Positions 13,501-26,664 of a stretch of DNA of 64,000 nt are shown in pieces. The stretch lies in the NCBI GenBank assembly GCA_948099385.1, contig CANUEZ040000191.1, forward strand, positions 5,580,001 through 5,644,000. The letters run 5' to 3'. Position 1 is the first letter of the stretch. Each line of letters opens with the position of its first letter. Both the position numbers and the translations under genes were made by a program. The notes under the pieces were generated by a model that was given only the letters and a program-made list of their open reading frames with translations, did not search any database and was not told where the DNA came from. The stretch is from Fasciola hepatica. Taxonomy: Eukaryota; Platyhelminthes; Trematoda; Plagiorchiida; Fasciolidae.

Positions 13501-14382
13501 ATTGCTCATACAATGCAATAGAGCAGTAGCAGAGTAGATTTGTATAATATGATTCTCCATGCAGCTTGAACACTGAACTGACCATTGAAATGATGGAAGC
13601 ACTGTACAGCTGTTCGATCCGCTAAGGGAATCATGAGCATTGCACATGGACAGAGCCCACTCGGAGACACGAACAAGGGTTGGGGTGAACGAATGTCAGT
13701 CGAACACCCAAACCACAAGGCTCTCCGATATGGGTCTCAACGCTTTGTTAAACATATACACTACATGATATAGCACAATCCCCAAATGGGCTTCGGCTTT
13801 CGCTTTCGCTTTGAACGGTAACAACCAAATTCTCGCACACCGATCCAATCCTATGTTCCATCACTTCTCTATTTATGGGCCTAAGTAAAACCAAGCCTTT
13901 CCCCTATGAACAATCCACACAGATTGCTCATACAATGCAATAGAGCAGTAGCAGAGTAGATTTGTATAATATGATTCTCCATGCAGCTTTTACACTGAAC
14001 TGACCATTGAAAATGATGGAAGCACTGTACAGCTGTTTGATCCGCTAAGGGAATCATGAGCATTGCACATGGGCAGAGCCCACTCGGAGACACGAACAAG
14101 GGTTGGGGTGAACGAATGTCAGTCAAACACACAAACCACAAAGCTATCCCATATGGGTCTCAACGCTTTGTTCAACATATACAATACATGCTAAAGCACA
14201 ATCCCCAAATTGGCTTCGGCTTTCGCTTTCGCTTTGAACGGTAACAACCAAATTCTCGCACACCGATCCAATCCTATGTTCCATCACTTCTCTATTTATG
14301 GGCCTAAGTAAAACCAAGGCATTCCCTTATGAACAATCCACACACAGATTGCTCATACAATGCAATAGAGCAGTAGCAGAGT

Positions 14383-16075
14383 AGATTTGTATAATATGAT
14401 TCTCCATGCAGCTTGAACACTGAACTGACCATTGAAATGATGGAAGCACTGTACAGCTGTTTGATCCGCTAAGGGAATCATGAGCATTGCACATGGACAG
14501 AGCCCACACGGGGACACGAACAAGGGTTGGGGTGAACGAATGTCAGTCGAACACCCAAACCACAAGGCTATCCGATATGGGTCTCAACGCTTTGTTAAAC
14601 ATATACAATACATGATAAAGCACAATCCCCTAATTGGCTTCGGCTTTCGCTTTCGCTTTGAACGGTAACAACCAAATTCTCGCACACCGATCCAATCCTA
14701 TGTTCCATCACTTCTCTATTTATGGGCCTAAGTAAAACCAAGCCTTTCCCCTATGAACAATCCACACAGATTGCTCATACAATGCAATAGAGCAGTAGCA
14801 GAGTAGATTTGTATAATATGTATCTCCATGCAGCTTGAACACTGAACTGACCATTGAAAATGATGGAAGCACTGTACAGCTGTTTGATCCGCTAAGGGAA
14901 TCATGAGTATTGCACATGGACAGAGCCCACTCGGAGACACGAACAAGGGTTGGGGTGAACGAATGTCAGTCGAACACCCAAACCACAAGGCTATCCCATA
15001 TGGGTCTCAACGCTTTGTTCAACATATACAATACATGATAAAGCACAATCCCCAAATTGGCTTCGGCTTTCGCTTTCGCTTTGAACGGTAACAACCAAAT
15101 TCTCGCACACCGATCCAATCCTATGTTCTATCACTTCTCTATTTATGGGCCTAAGTAAAACCAAGGCATTCCCTTATGAACAATCCACACACAGATTGCT
15201 CATACAATGCAATAGAGCAGTAGCAGAGTAGATTTGTATAATATGATTCTCCATGCAGCTTGAACACTGAACTGACCATTGAAAATGATGGAAGCACTGT
15301 ATAGCTGTTTGATCCGCTAAGGGAATCATGAGCATTGCACATGGACAGAGCCCACTCGGAGACACGAACAAGGGTTGGGGTGAACGAATGTCAGTCGAAC
15401 ACCCAAACCACAAGGCTATCCGATATGGGTCTCAACGCTTTGTTAAACATATACACTACATGATATAGCACAATCCCCAAATTGGCTTCGGCTTTCGCTT
15501 TCGCTTTGAACGGTAACAACCAAATTCTCGCACACCGATCCAATCCTATGTTCCATCACTTCTCTATTTATGGGCTTAGTTAAAACCAAGCCTTTCCCCT
15601 ATGAACAATCCACACAGATTGCTCATACAATGCAATAGAGCAGTAGCAGAGTAGATTTGTATAATATGTATCTCCATGCAGCTTGAACACTGAACTGACC
15701 ATTGAAAATGATGGAAGCACTGTACAGCTGTTTGATCCGCTAAGGGAATCATGAGCATTGCACATGGACAGAGCCCACTCGGAGACACGAACAAGGGTTG
15801 GGGTGAACGAATGTCAGTCAAACACACAAACCACAAAGCTATCCCATATGGGTCTCAACGCTTTGTTCAACATATACAATACATGATAAAGCACAATCCC
15901 CAAATTGGCTTCGGCTTTCGCTTTCGCTTTGAACGGTAACAACCAAATTCTCGCACACCGATCCAATCCTATGTTCCATCACTTCTCTATTTATGGGCCT
16001 AAGTAAAACCAAGGCGTTCCTCTATGAACAATCCACACAGATTGCTCATACAATGCAATAGAGCAGAAGCAGAGT
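14383..16075. repeat. ABCD higher-order repeat unit 1 (1693 bp)
   Basis: Monomers start at 14383 (A), 14805 (B), 15230 (C) and 15653 (D). The A copy still carries the CACACGGGG variant typical of the left stratum, so this unit looks transitional. The D copy has AAGGCGTTCCTCTATG and lacks the CA expansion, giving 1693 rather than 1695 bp. The same GCGTTCCTC variant occurs near 10937, 12 monomers (5077 bp) earlier. Confidence 0.85.
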
Positions 16076-17770
16076 AGATTTGTATAATATGATTCTCCAT
16101 GCAGCTTGAACACTGAACTGACCATTGAAATGATGGAAGCACTGTACAGCTGTTTGATCCGCTAAGGGAATCATGAGCATTGCACATGGACAGAGCCCAC
16201 TCGGAGACACGAACAAGGGTTGGGGTGAACGAATGTCAGTCGAACACCCAAACCACAAGGCTATCCGATATGGGTCTCAACGCTTTGTTAAACATATACA
16301 CTACATGATATAGCACAATCCCCAAATTGGCTTCGGCTTTCGCTTTCGCTTTGAACGGTAACAACCAAATTCTCGCACACCGATCCAATCCTATGTTCCA
16401 TCACTTCTCTATTTATGGGCCTAAGTAAAACCAAGCCTTTCCCCTATGAACAATCCACACAGATTGCTCATACAATGCAATAGAGCAGTAGCAGAGTAGA
16501 TTTGTATAATATGTATCTCCATGCAGCTTGAACACTGAACTGACCATTGAAAATGATGGAAGCACTGTACAGCTGTTTGATCCGCTAAGGGAATCATGAG
16601 TATTGCACATGGACAGAGCCCACTCGGAGACACGAACAAGGGTTGGGGTGAACGAATGTCAGTCGAACACCCAAACCACGAGGCTCTCCCATATGGGTCT
16701 CAACGCTTTGTTCAACATATACAATACATGATAAAGCACAATCCCCAAATTGGCTTTGGCTTTCGCTTTCGCTTTGAACGGTAACAACCAAATTCTCGCA
16801 CACCGATCCAATCCTATGTTCTATCACTTCTCTATTTATGGGCCTAAGTAAAACCAAGGCATTCCCTTATGAACAATCCACACACAGATTGCTCATACAA
16901 TGCAATAGAGCAGTAGCAGAGTAGATTTGTATAATATGATTCTCCATGCAGCTTGAACACTGAACTGACCATTGAAAATGATGGAAGCACTGTACAGCTG
17001 TTTGATCCGCTAAGGGAATCATGAGCATTGCACATGGACAGAGCCCACTCGGAGACACGAACAAGGGTTGGGGTGAACGAATGTCAGTCGAACACCCAAA
17101 CCACAAGGCTATCCGATATGGGTCTCAACGCTTTGTTAAACATATACACTACATGATATAGCACAATCCCCAAATTGGCTTCGGCTTTCGCTTTCGCTTT
17201 GAACGGTAACAACCAAATTCTCGCACACCGATCCAATCCTATGTTCCATCACTTCTCTATTTATGGGCTTAGTTAAAACCAAGCCTTTCCCCTATGAACA
17301 ATCCACACAGATTGCTCATACAATGCAATAGAGCAGTAGCAGAGTAGATTTGTATAATATGTATCTCCATGCAGCTTGACCACGGAACTGACCATTGAAA
17401 ATTATGGAAGCACTGTACAGCTGTTTGATCCGCTAAGGGAATCATGAGCATTGCACATGGACAGAGCCCACTCGGAGACACGAACAAGGGTTGGGGTGAA
17501 CGAATGTCAGTCAAACACACAAACCACAAAGCTATCCCATATGGGTCTCAACGCTTTGTTCAACATATACAATACATGATAAAGCACAATCCCCAAATTG
17601 GCTTCGGCTTTCGCTTTCGCTTTGAACGGTAACAACCAAATTCTCGCACACCGATCCAATCCTATGTTCCATCACTTCTCTATTTATGGGCCTAAGTAAA
17701 ACCAAGGCATTCCCTTATGAACAATCCACACACAGATTGCTCATACAATGCAATAGAGCAGTAGCAGAGT
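16076..17770. repeat. ABCD higher-order repeat unit 2 (1695 bp)
   Basis: Monomers start at 16076 (A), 16498 (B), 16923 (C) and 17346 (D), with the canonical lengths 422, 425, 423 and 425. The A copy has a C-like segment (CACTACATGATATAG) in its middle, which suggests patchy gene conversion. The D copy carries the linked substitutions that make GACCACGGAAC (17380 and 17384), also seen near 25002 and 40262. Confidence 0.88.
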
Positions 17771-18615
17771 AGATTTGTATAATATGATTCTCCATGCAGC
17801 TTGAACACTGAACTGACCATTGAAATGATGGAAGCACTGTACAGCTGTTTGATCCGCTAAGGGAATCATGAGCATTGCACATGGACAGAGCCCACTCGGA
17901 GACACGAACAAGGGTTGGGGTGAACGAATGTCAGTCGAACACCCAAACCACAAGGCTATCCGATATGGGTCTCAACGCTTTGTTAAACATATACAATACA
18001 TGATAAAGCACAATCCCCAAATTGGCTTCGGCTTTCGCTTTCGCTTTGAACGGTAACAACCAAATTCTCGCACACCGATCCAATCCTATGTTCCATCACT
18101 TCTCTATTTATGGGCCTAAGTAAAACCAAGCCTTTCCCCTATGAACAATCCACACAGATTGCTCATACAATGCAATAGAGCAGTAGCAGAGTAGATTTGT
18201 ATAATATGATTCTCCATGCAGCTTGAACACTGAACTGACCATTGAAAATGATGGAAGCACTGTACAGCTGTTTGATCCGCTAAGGGAATCATGAGCATTG
18301 CACATGGACAGAGCCCACTCGGAGACACGAACAAGGGTTGGGGTGAACGAATGTCAGTCGAACACCCAAACCACAAGGCTATCCGATATGGGTCTCAACG
18401 CTTTGTTAAACATATACACTACATGATATAGCACAATCCCCAAATTGGCTTCGGCTTTCGCTTTCGCTTTGAACGGTAACAACCAAATTCTCGCACACCG
18501 ATCCAATCCTATGTTCCATCACTTCTCTATTTATGGGCTTAGTTAAAACCAAGCCTTTCCCCTATGAACAATCCACACAGATTGCTCATACAATGCAATA
18601 GAGCAGTAGCAGAGT

Positions 18616-20732
18616 AGATTTGTATAATATGTATCTCCATGCAGCTTGAACACTGAACTGACCATTGAAATGATGGAAGCACTGTACAGCTGTTTGATCC
18701 GCTAAGGGAATCATGAGCATTGCACATGGACAGAGCCCACTCGGAGACACGAACAAGGGTTGGGGTGAACGAATGTCAGTCAAACACCCAAACCACAAGG
18801 CTATCCGATATGGGTCTCAACGCTTTGTTCAACATATACACTACGTGATATAGCACAATCCCCGAATTGGATTCGGCTTTCGCTTTCGCTTTGAACGGTA
18901 ACAACCAAATTCTCGCACACCGATCCAATCCTATGTTCCATAACTTCTCTATTTATGGGCCTAAGTAAAACCAAGGCATTCCCTTATGAACAATCCACAC
19001 ACAGATTGCTCATACAATGCAATAGAGCAGTAGCAGAGTAGATTTGTATAATATGATTCTCCATGCAGCTTGAACACTGAACTGACCATTGAAATGATGG
19101 AAGCACTGTACAGCTGTTTGATCCGCTAAGGGAATCATGAGCATTGCACATGGACAGAGCCCACTCGGAGACACGAACAAGGGTTGGGGTGAACGAATGT
19201 CAGTCGAACACCCAAACCACAAGGCTATCCGATATGGGTCTCAACGCTTTGTTAAACATATACAATACATGATAAAGCACAATCCCCAAATTGGCTTCGG
19301 CTTTCGCTTTCGCTTTGAACGGTAACAACCAAATTCTCGCACACCGATCCAATCCTATGTTCCATCACTTCTCTATTTATGGGCCTAAGTAAAACCAAGC
19401 CTTTCCCCTATGAACAATCCACACAGATTGCTCATACAATGCAATAGAGCAGTAGCAGAGTAGATTTGTATAATATGATTCTCCATGCAGCTTGAACACT
19501 GAACTGACCATTGAAAATGATGGAAGCACTGTACAGCTGTTTGATCCGCTAAGGGAATCATGAGTATTGCACATGGACAGAGCCCACTCGGAGACACGAA
19601 CAAGGGTTGGGGTGAACGAATGTCAGTCGAACACCCAAACCACAAGGCTATCCGATATGGGTCTCAACGCTTTGTTCAACATATACAATACATGATAAAG
19701 CACAATCCCCAAATTGGCTTCGGCTTTCGCTTTCGCTTTGAACGGTAACAACCAAATTCTCGCACACCGATCCAATCCTATGTTCTATCACTTCTCTATT
19801 TATGGGCCTAAGTAAAACCAAGGCATTCCCCTATGAACAATCCACACACAGATTGCTCATACAATGCAATAGAGCAGTAGCAGAGTAGATTTGTATAATA
19901 TGATTCTCCATGCAGCTTGAACACTGAACTGACCATTGAAAATTATGGAAGCACTGTACAGCTGTTTGATCCGCTAAGGGAATCATGAGCATTGCACATG
20001 GACAGAGCCCACTCGGAGACACGAACAAGGGTTGGGGTGAACGAATGTCAGTCGAACACCCAAACCACAAGGCTATCCGATATGGGTCTCAACGCTTTGT
20101 TAAACATATACAATACATGATAAAGCACAATCCCCAAATTGGCTTCGGCTTTCGCTTTCGCTTTGAACGGTAACAACCAAATTCTCGCACACCGATCCAA
20201 TCCTATGTTCCATCACTTCTCTATTTATGGGCTTAGTTAAAACCAAGCCTTTCCCCTATGAACAATCCACACAGATTGCTCATACAATGCAATAGAGCAG
20301 TAGCAGAGTAGATTTGTATAATATGATTCTCCATGCAGCTTGAACACTGAACTGACCATTGAAAATTATGGAAGCACTGTACAGCTGTTTGATCCGCTAA
20401 GGGAATCATGAGCATTGCACATGGACAGAGCCCACTCGGAGACACGAACAAGGGTTGGGGTGAACGAATGTCAGTCAAACACCCAAACCACAAGGCTATC
20501 CGATATGGGTCTCAACGCTTTGTTAAACATATACACTACATGATATAGCACAATCCCCAAATTGGCTTCGGCTTTCGCTTTCGCTTTGAACGGTAACAAC
20601 CAAATTCTCGCACACCGATCCAATCCTATGTTCCATCGCTTCTCTATTTATGGGCTTAATTAACACCAAGCCTTTCCCTTATGAACAATCCACACAGATT
20701 GCTCATACAATGCAATAGAGCAGTAGCAGAGT
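18616..20732. repeat. Pentameric unit, 2117 bp, re-duplicated immediately downstream
   Basis: Five monomers start at 18616, 19040, 19462, 19887 and 20310. The first and second recur with the same private changes at 20733 and 21157, exactly 2117 bp later. Shared private changes include CTACGTGATA (18845 and 20962), CCCGAATTGGATTCGG (18864/18871 and 20981/20988) and CCATAACTTC (18942 and 21059). Similarity fades in the third monomer of the downstream copy. Confidence 0.85.
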
Positions 20733-22426
20733 AGATTTGTATAATATGTATCTCCATGCAGCTTGAACACTGAACTGACCATTGAAATGATGGAAGCACT
20801 GTACAGCTGTTTGATCCGCTAAGGGAATCATGAGCATTGCACATGGACAGAGCCCACTCGGAGACACGAACAAGGGTTGGGGTGAACGAATGTCAGTCAA
20901 ACACCCAAACCACAAGGCTATCCGATATGGGTCTCAACGCTTTGTTCAACATATACACTACGTGATATAGCACAATCCCCGAATTGGATTCGGCTTTCGC
21001 TTTCGCTTTGAACGGTAACAACCAAATTCTCGCACACCGATCCAATCCTATGTTCCATAACTTCTCTATTTATGGGCCTAAGTAAAACCAAGGCATTCCC
21101 TTATGAACAATCCACACACAGATTGCTCATACAATGCAATAGAGCAGTAGCAGAGTAGATTTGTATAATATGATTCTCCATGCAGCTTGAACACTGAACT
21201 GACCATTGAAATGATGGAAGCACTGTACAGCTGTTTGATCCGCTAAGGGAATCATGAGCATTGCACATGGACAGAGCCCACTCGGAGACACGAACAAGGG
21301 TTGGGGTGAACGAATGTCAGTCGAACACCCAAACCACAAGGCTATCCGATATGGGTCTCAACGCTTTGTTAAACATATACAATACATGATAAAGCACAAT
21401 CCCCAAATTGGCTTCGGCTTTCGCTTTCGCTTTGAACGGTAACAACCAAATTCTCGCACACCGATCCAATCCTATGTTCCATCACTTCTCTATTTATGGG
21501 CCTAAGTAAAACCAAGCCTTTCCCCTATGAACAATCCACACAGATTGCTCATACAATGCAATAGAGCAGTAGCAGAGTAGATTTGTATAATATGTATCTC
21601 CATGCAGCTTGAACACTGAACTGACCATTGAAAATGATGGAAGCACTGTACAGCTGTTTGATCCGCTAAGGGAATCATGAGTATTGCACATGGACAGAGC
21701 CCACTCGGAGACACGAACAAGGGTTGGGGTGAACGAATGTCAGTCGAACACCCAAACCACAAGGCTATCCGATATGGGTCTCAACACTTTGTTCAACATA
21801 TACAATACATGATAAAGCACAATCCCCAAATTGGCTTCGGCTTTCGCTTTCGCTTTGAACGGTAACAACAAAATTCTCGCACACCGATCCAATCCTATGT
21901 TCTATCACTTCTCTATTTATGGGCCTAAGTAAAACCAAGGCATTCCCCTATGAACAATCCACACAGATTGCTCATACAATGCAATAGAGCAGTAGCAGAG
22001 TAGATTTGTATAATATGATTCTCCATGCAGCTTGAACACTGAACTGACCATTGAAAATTATGGAAGCACTGTACAGCTGTTTGATCCGCTAAGGGAATCA
22101 TGAGCATTGCACATGGACAGAGCCCACTCGGAGACACGAACAAGGGTTGGGGTGAACGAATGTCAGTCGAACACCCAAACCACAAGGCTATCCGATATGG
22201 GTCTCAACGCTTTGTTCAACATATACAATACATGATAAAGCACAATCCCCAAATTGGCTTCGGCTTTCGCTTTCGCTTTGAACGGTAACAACCAAATTCT
22301 CGCACACCGATCCAATCCTATGTTCCATCACTTCTCTATTTATGGGCCTAAGTAAAACCAAGGCATTCCCTTATGAACAATCCACACACAGATTGCTCAT
22401 ACAATGCAATAGAGCAGTAGCAGAGT

Positions 22427-24122
22427 AGATTTGTATAATATGATTCTCCATGCAGCTTGAACACTGAACTGACCATTGAAAATGATGGAAGCACTGTACA
22501 GCTGTTTGATCCGCTAAGGGAATCATGAGCATTGCACATGGACAGAGCCCACTCGGAGACACGAACAAGGGTTGGGGTGAACGAATGTCAGTCGAACACC
22601 CAAACCACAAGGCTATCCGATATGGGTCTCAACGCTTTGTTAAACATATACAATACATGATAAAGCACAATCCCCAAATTGGCTTCGGCTTTCGCTTTCG
22701 CTTTGAACGGTAACAACCAAATTCTCGCACACCGATCCAATCCTATGTTCCATCACTTCTCTATTTATGGGCCTAAGTAAAACCAAGCCTTTCCCCTATG
22801 AACAATCCACACAGATTGCTCATACAATGCAATAGAGCAGTAGCAGAGTAGATTTGTATAATATGTATCTCCATGCAGCTTGAACACTGAACTGACCATT
22901 GAAAATGATGGAAGCACTGTACAGCTGTTTGATCCGCTAAGGGAATCATGAGTATTGCACATGGACAGAGCCCACTCGGAGACACGAACAAGGGTTGGGG
23001 TGAACGAATGTCAGTCGAACACCCAAACCACAAGGCTATCCCATATGGGTCTCAACGCTTTGTTCAACATATACAATACATGATAAAGCACAATCCCCAA
23101 ATTGGCTTCGGCTTTCGCTTTCGCTTTGAACGGTAACAACCAAATTCTCGCACACCGATCCAATCCTATGTTCTATCACTTCTCTATTTATGGGCCTAAG
23201 TAAAACCAAGGCATTCCCTTATGAACAATCCACACACAGATTGCTCATACAATGCAATAGAGCAGTAGCAGAGTAGATTTGTATAATATGATTCTCCATG
23301 CAGCTTGAACACTGAACTGACCATTGAAAATGATGGAAGCACTGTACAGCTGTTTGATCCGCTAAGGGAATCATGAGCATTGCACATGGACAGAGCCCAC
23401 TCGGAGACACGAACAAGGGTTGGGGTGAACGAATGTCAGTCGAACACCCAAACCACAAGGCTATCCGATATGGGTCTCAACGCTTTGTTAAACATATACA
23501 CTACATGATATAGCACAATCCCCAAATTGGCTTCGGCTTTCGCTTTCGCTTTGAACGGTAACAACCAAATTCTCGCACACCGATCCAATCCTATGTTCCA
23601 TCACTTCTCTATTTATGGGCCTAAGTAAAACCAAGCCTTTCCCCTATGAACAATCCACACAGATTGCTCATACAATGCAATAGAGCAGTAGCAGAGTAGA
23701 TTTGTATAATATGTATCTCCATGCAGCTTGAACACTGAACTGACCATTGAAAATGATGGAAGCACTGTACAGCTGTTTGATCCGCTAAGGGAATCATGAG
23801 CATTGCACATGGACAGAGCCCACTCGGAGACACGAACAAGGGTTGGGGTGAACGAATGTCAGTCAAACACACAAACCACAAAGCTATCCCATATGGGTCT
23901 CAACGCTTTGTTCAACATATACAATACATGATAAAGCACAATCCCCAAATTGGCTTCGGCTTTCGCTTTCGCTTTGAACGGTAACAACCAAATTCTCGCA
24001 CACCGATCCAATCCTATGTTCCATCACTTCTCTATTTATGGGCCTAAGTAAAACCAAGGCATTCCCTTATGAACAATCCCCACACAGATTGCTCATACAA
24101 TGCAATAGAGCAGTAGCAGAGT
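22427..24122. repeat. Modified ABCD unit (1696 bp)
   Basis: Monomers start at 22427, 22850 (B), 23275 (C) and 23698 (D). The first is A-like at its right end (GTTAAACAT, AAGCCTTTCC) but has GAAAATGATGG as in C, so it appears to be a C/A chimera. The C copy has GGGCCTAAGT instead of the C-specific GGGCTTAGTT. Confidence 0.78.
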
Positions 24123-25392
24123 AGATTTGTATAATATGATTCTCCATGCAGCTTGAACACTGAACTGACCATTGAAATGATGGAAGCACTGTACAGCTGT
24201 TTGATCCGCTAAGGGAATCATGAGCATTGCACATGGACAGAGCCCACTCGGAGACACGAACAAGGGTTGGGGTGAACGAATGTCAGTCGAACACCCAAAC
24301 CACAAGGCTATCCGATATGGGTCTCAACGCTTTGTTAAACATATACAATACATGATAAAGCACAATCCCCAAATTGGCTTCGGCTTTCGCTTTCGCTTTG
24401 AACGGTAACAACCAAATTCTCGCACACCGATCCAATCCTATGTTCCATCACTTCTCTATTTATGGGCCTAAGTAAAACCAAGCCTTTCCCCTATGAACAA
24501 TCCACACAGATTGCTCATACAATGCAATAGAGCAGTAGCAGAGTAGATTTGTATAATATGTATCTCCATGCAGCTTGAACACTGAACTGACCATTGAAAA
24601 TGATGGAAGCACTGTACAGCTGTTTGATCCGCTAAGGGAATCATGAGCATTGCACATGGACAGAGCCCACTCGGAGACACGAACAAGGGTTGGGGTGAAC
24701 GAATGTCAGTCGAACACCCAAACCACAAGGCTATCCGATATGGGTCTCAACGCTTTGTTAAACATATACACTACATGATATAGCACAATCCCCAAATTGG
24801 CTTCGGCTTTCGCTTTCGCTTTGAACGGTAACAACCAAATTCTCGCACACCGATCCAATCCTATGTTCCATCACTTCTCTATTTATGGGCTTAGTTAAAA
24901 CCAAGCCTTTCCCCTATGAACAATCCACACAGATTGCTCATACAATGCAATAGAGCAGTAGCAGAGTAGATTTGTATAATATGATTCTCCATGCAGCTTG
25001 ACCACGGAACTGACCATTGAAAATTATGGCAGCACTGTACAGCTGTTTGATCCGCTAAGGGAATCATGAGCATTGCACATGGACAGAGCCCACTCGGAGA
25101 CACGAACAAGGGTTGGGGTGAACGAATGTCAGTCAAACACACAAACCACAAAGCTATCCCATATGGGTCTCAACCCTTTGTTCAACATATACAACACATG
25201 ATAAAGCACAATCCCCAAATTGGCTTCGGCTTTCGCTTTCGCTTTGAACGGTAACAACCAAATTCTCGCACACCGATCCAATCCTATGTTCCATCACTTC
25301 TCTATTTATGGGCCTAAGTAAAACCAAGGCATTCCCTTATGAACAATCCACACACAGATTGCTCATACAATGCAATAGAGCAGTAGCAGAGT
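24123..25392. repeat. Shortened unit A-(B/C)-D, 1270 bp
   Basis: Three monomers start at 24123 (A), 24545 and 24968 (D). The middle one begins as B (TATGTATCTCC) and ends as C (CACTACATGATATAG, GGGCTTAGTT). This is what unequal exchange between a B and a C monomer would leave after losing one monomer from a tetramer. The D copy shares GACCACGGAAC with units at 17346 and 40228. Confidence 0.75.
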
Positions 25393-26664
25393 AGATTTGT
25401 ATAATATGATTCTCCATGCAGCTTGAACACTGAACTGACCATTGAAATGATGGAAGCACTGTACAGCTGTTTGATCCGCTAAGGGAATCATGAGCATTGC
25501 ACATGGACAGAGCCCACTCGGAGACACGAAAAAGGGTTGGGGTGAACGAATGTCAGTCGAACACCCAAACCACAAGGCTATCCGATATGGGTCTCAACGC
25601 TTTGTTAAACATATACAATACATGATAAAGCACAATCCCCAAATTGGCTTCGGCTTTCGCTTTCGCTTTGAACGGTAACAACCAAATTCTCGCACACCGA
25701 TCCAATCCTATGTTCCATCACTTCTCTATTTATGGGCCTAAGTAAAACCAAGCCTTTCCCCTATGAACAATCCACACAGATTGCTCATACAATGCAATAG
25801 AGCAGTAGCAGAGTAGATTTGTATAATATGATTCTCCATGCAGCTTGAACACTGAACTGACCATTGAAAATGATGGAAGCACTGTACAGCTGTTTGATCC
25901 GCTAAGGGAATCATGAGTATTGCACATGGACAGAGCCCACTCGGAGACACGAACAAGGGTTGGGGTGAACGAATGTCAGTCGAACACCCAAACCACAAGG
26001 CTATCCCATATGGGTCTCAACGCTTTGTTCAACATATACAATACATGATAAAGCACAATCCCCAAATTGGCTTCGGCTTTCGCTTTCGCTTTGAACGGTA
26101 ACAACCAAATTCTCGCACACCGATCCAATCCTATGTTCTATCACTTCTCTATTTATGGGCCTAAGTAAAACCAAGGCATTCCCTTATGAACAATCCACAC
26201 ACAGATTGCTCATACAATGCAATAGAGCAGTAGCAGAGTAGATTTGTATAATATGATTCTCCATGCAGCTTGAACACTGAACTGACCATTGAAAATGATG
26301 GAAGCACTGTACAGCTGTTTGATCCGCTAAGGGAATCATGAGCATTGCACATGGACAGAGCCCACTCGGAGACACGAACAAGGGTTGGGGTGAACGAATG
26401 TCAGTCGAACACCCAAACCACAAGGCTATCCGATATGGGTCTCAACGCTTTGTTAAACATATACACTACATGATATAGCACAATCCCCAAATTGGCTTCG
26501 GCTTTCGCTTTCGCTTTGAACGGTAACAACCAAATTCTCGCACACCGATCCAATCCTATGTTCCATCACTTCTCTATTTATGGGCCTAAGTAAAACCAAG
26601 GCATTCCCTTATGAACAATCCACACACAGATTGCTCATACAATGCAATAGAGCAGTAGCAGAGT
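25393..26664. repeat. Shortened unit A-B-(C/D), 1272 bp
   Basis: Monomers start at 25393 (A), 25815 (B) and 26240. The third is C-like on the left (GATTCTCC, CACTACATGATATAG). It ends as D does (GGGCCTAAGT, AAGGCATTCCC, CACACACAG), so one monomer of the tetramer seems lost at a C/D junction. Confidence 0.75.

Larger units (their letters stand above)
1..14382. repeat. Left stratum: mixed monomer variants, no stable ABCD order
   Basis: Thirty-four monomers start at 1, 423, 846, 1269, 1692, 2117, 2540, 2963, 3386, 3808, 4230, 4653, 5078, 5503, 5925, 6348, 6773, 7195, 7618, 8039, 8461, 8885, 9306, 9729, 10154, 10576, 10999, 11420, 11843, 12266, 12691, 13113, 13536 and 13958. Variants common here and rare or absent in the core include CACACGGGG in place of CACTCGGAG (last seen near 14508), TTCTGCATGCAG in place of TTCTCCATGCAG (near 3830 and 8480), and GAAAATTATGG. 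D-type monomers, with CAAACACACA, first appear near 6090. Order is irregular but contains local duplications, listed separately. The right boundary is where the first complete ABCD unit begins and is approximate. Confidence 0.8.
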
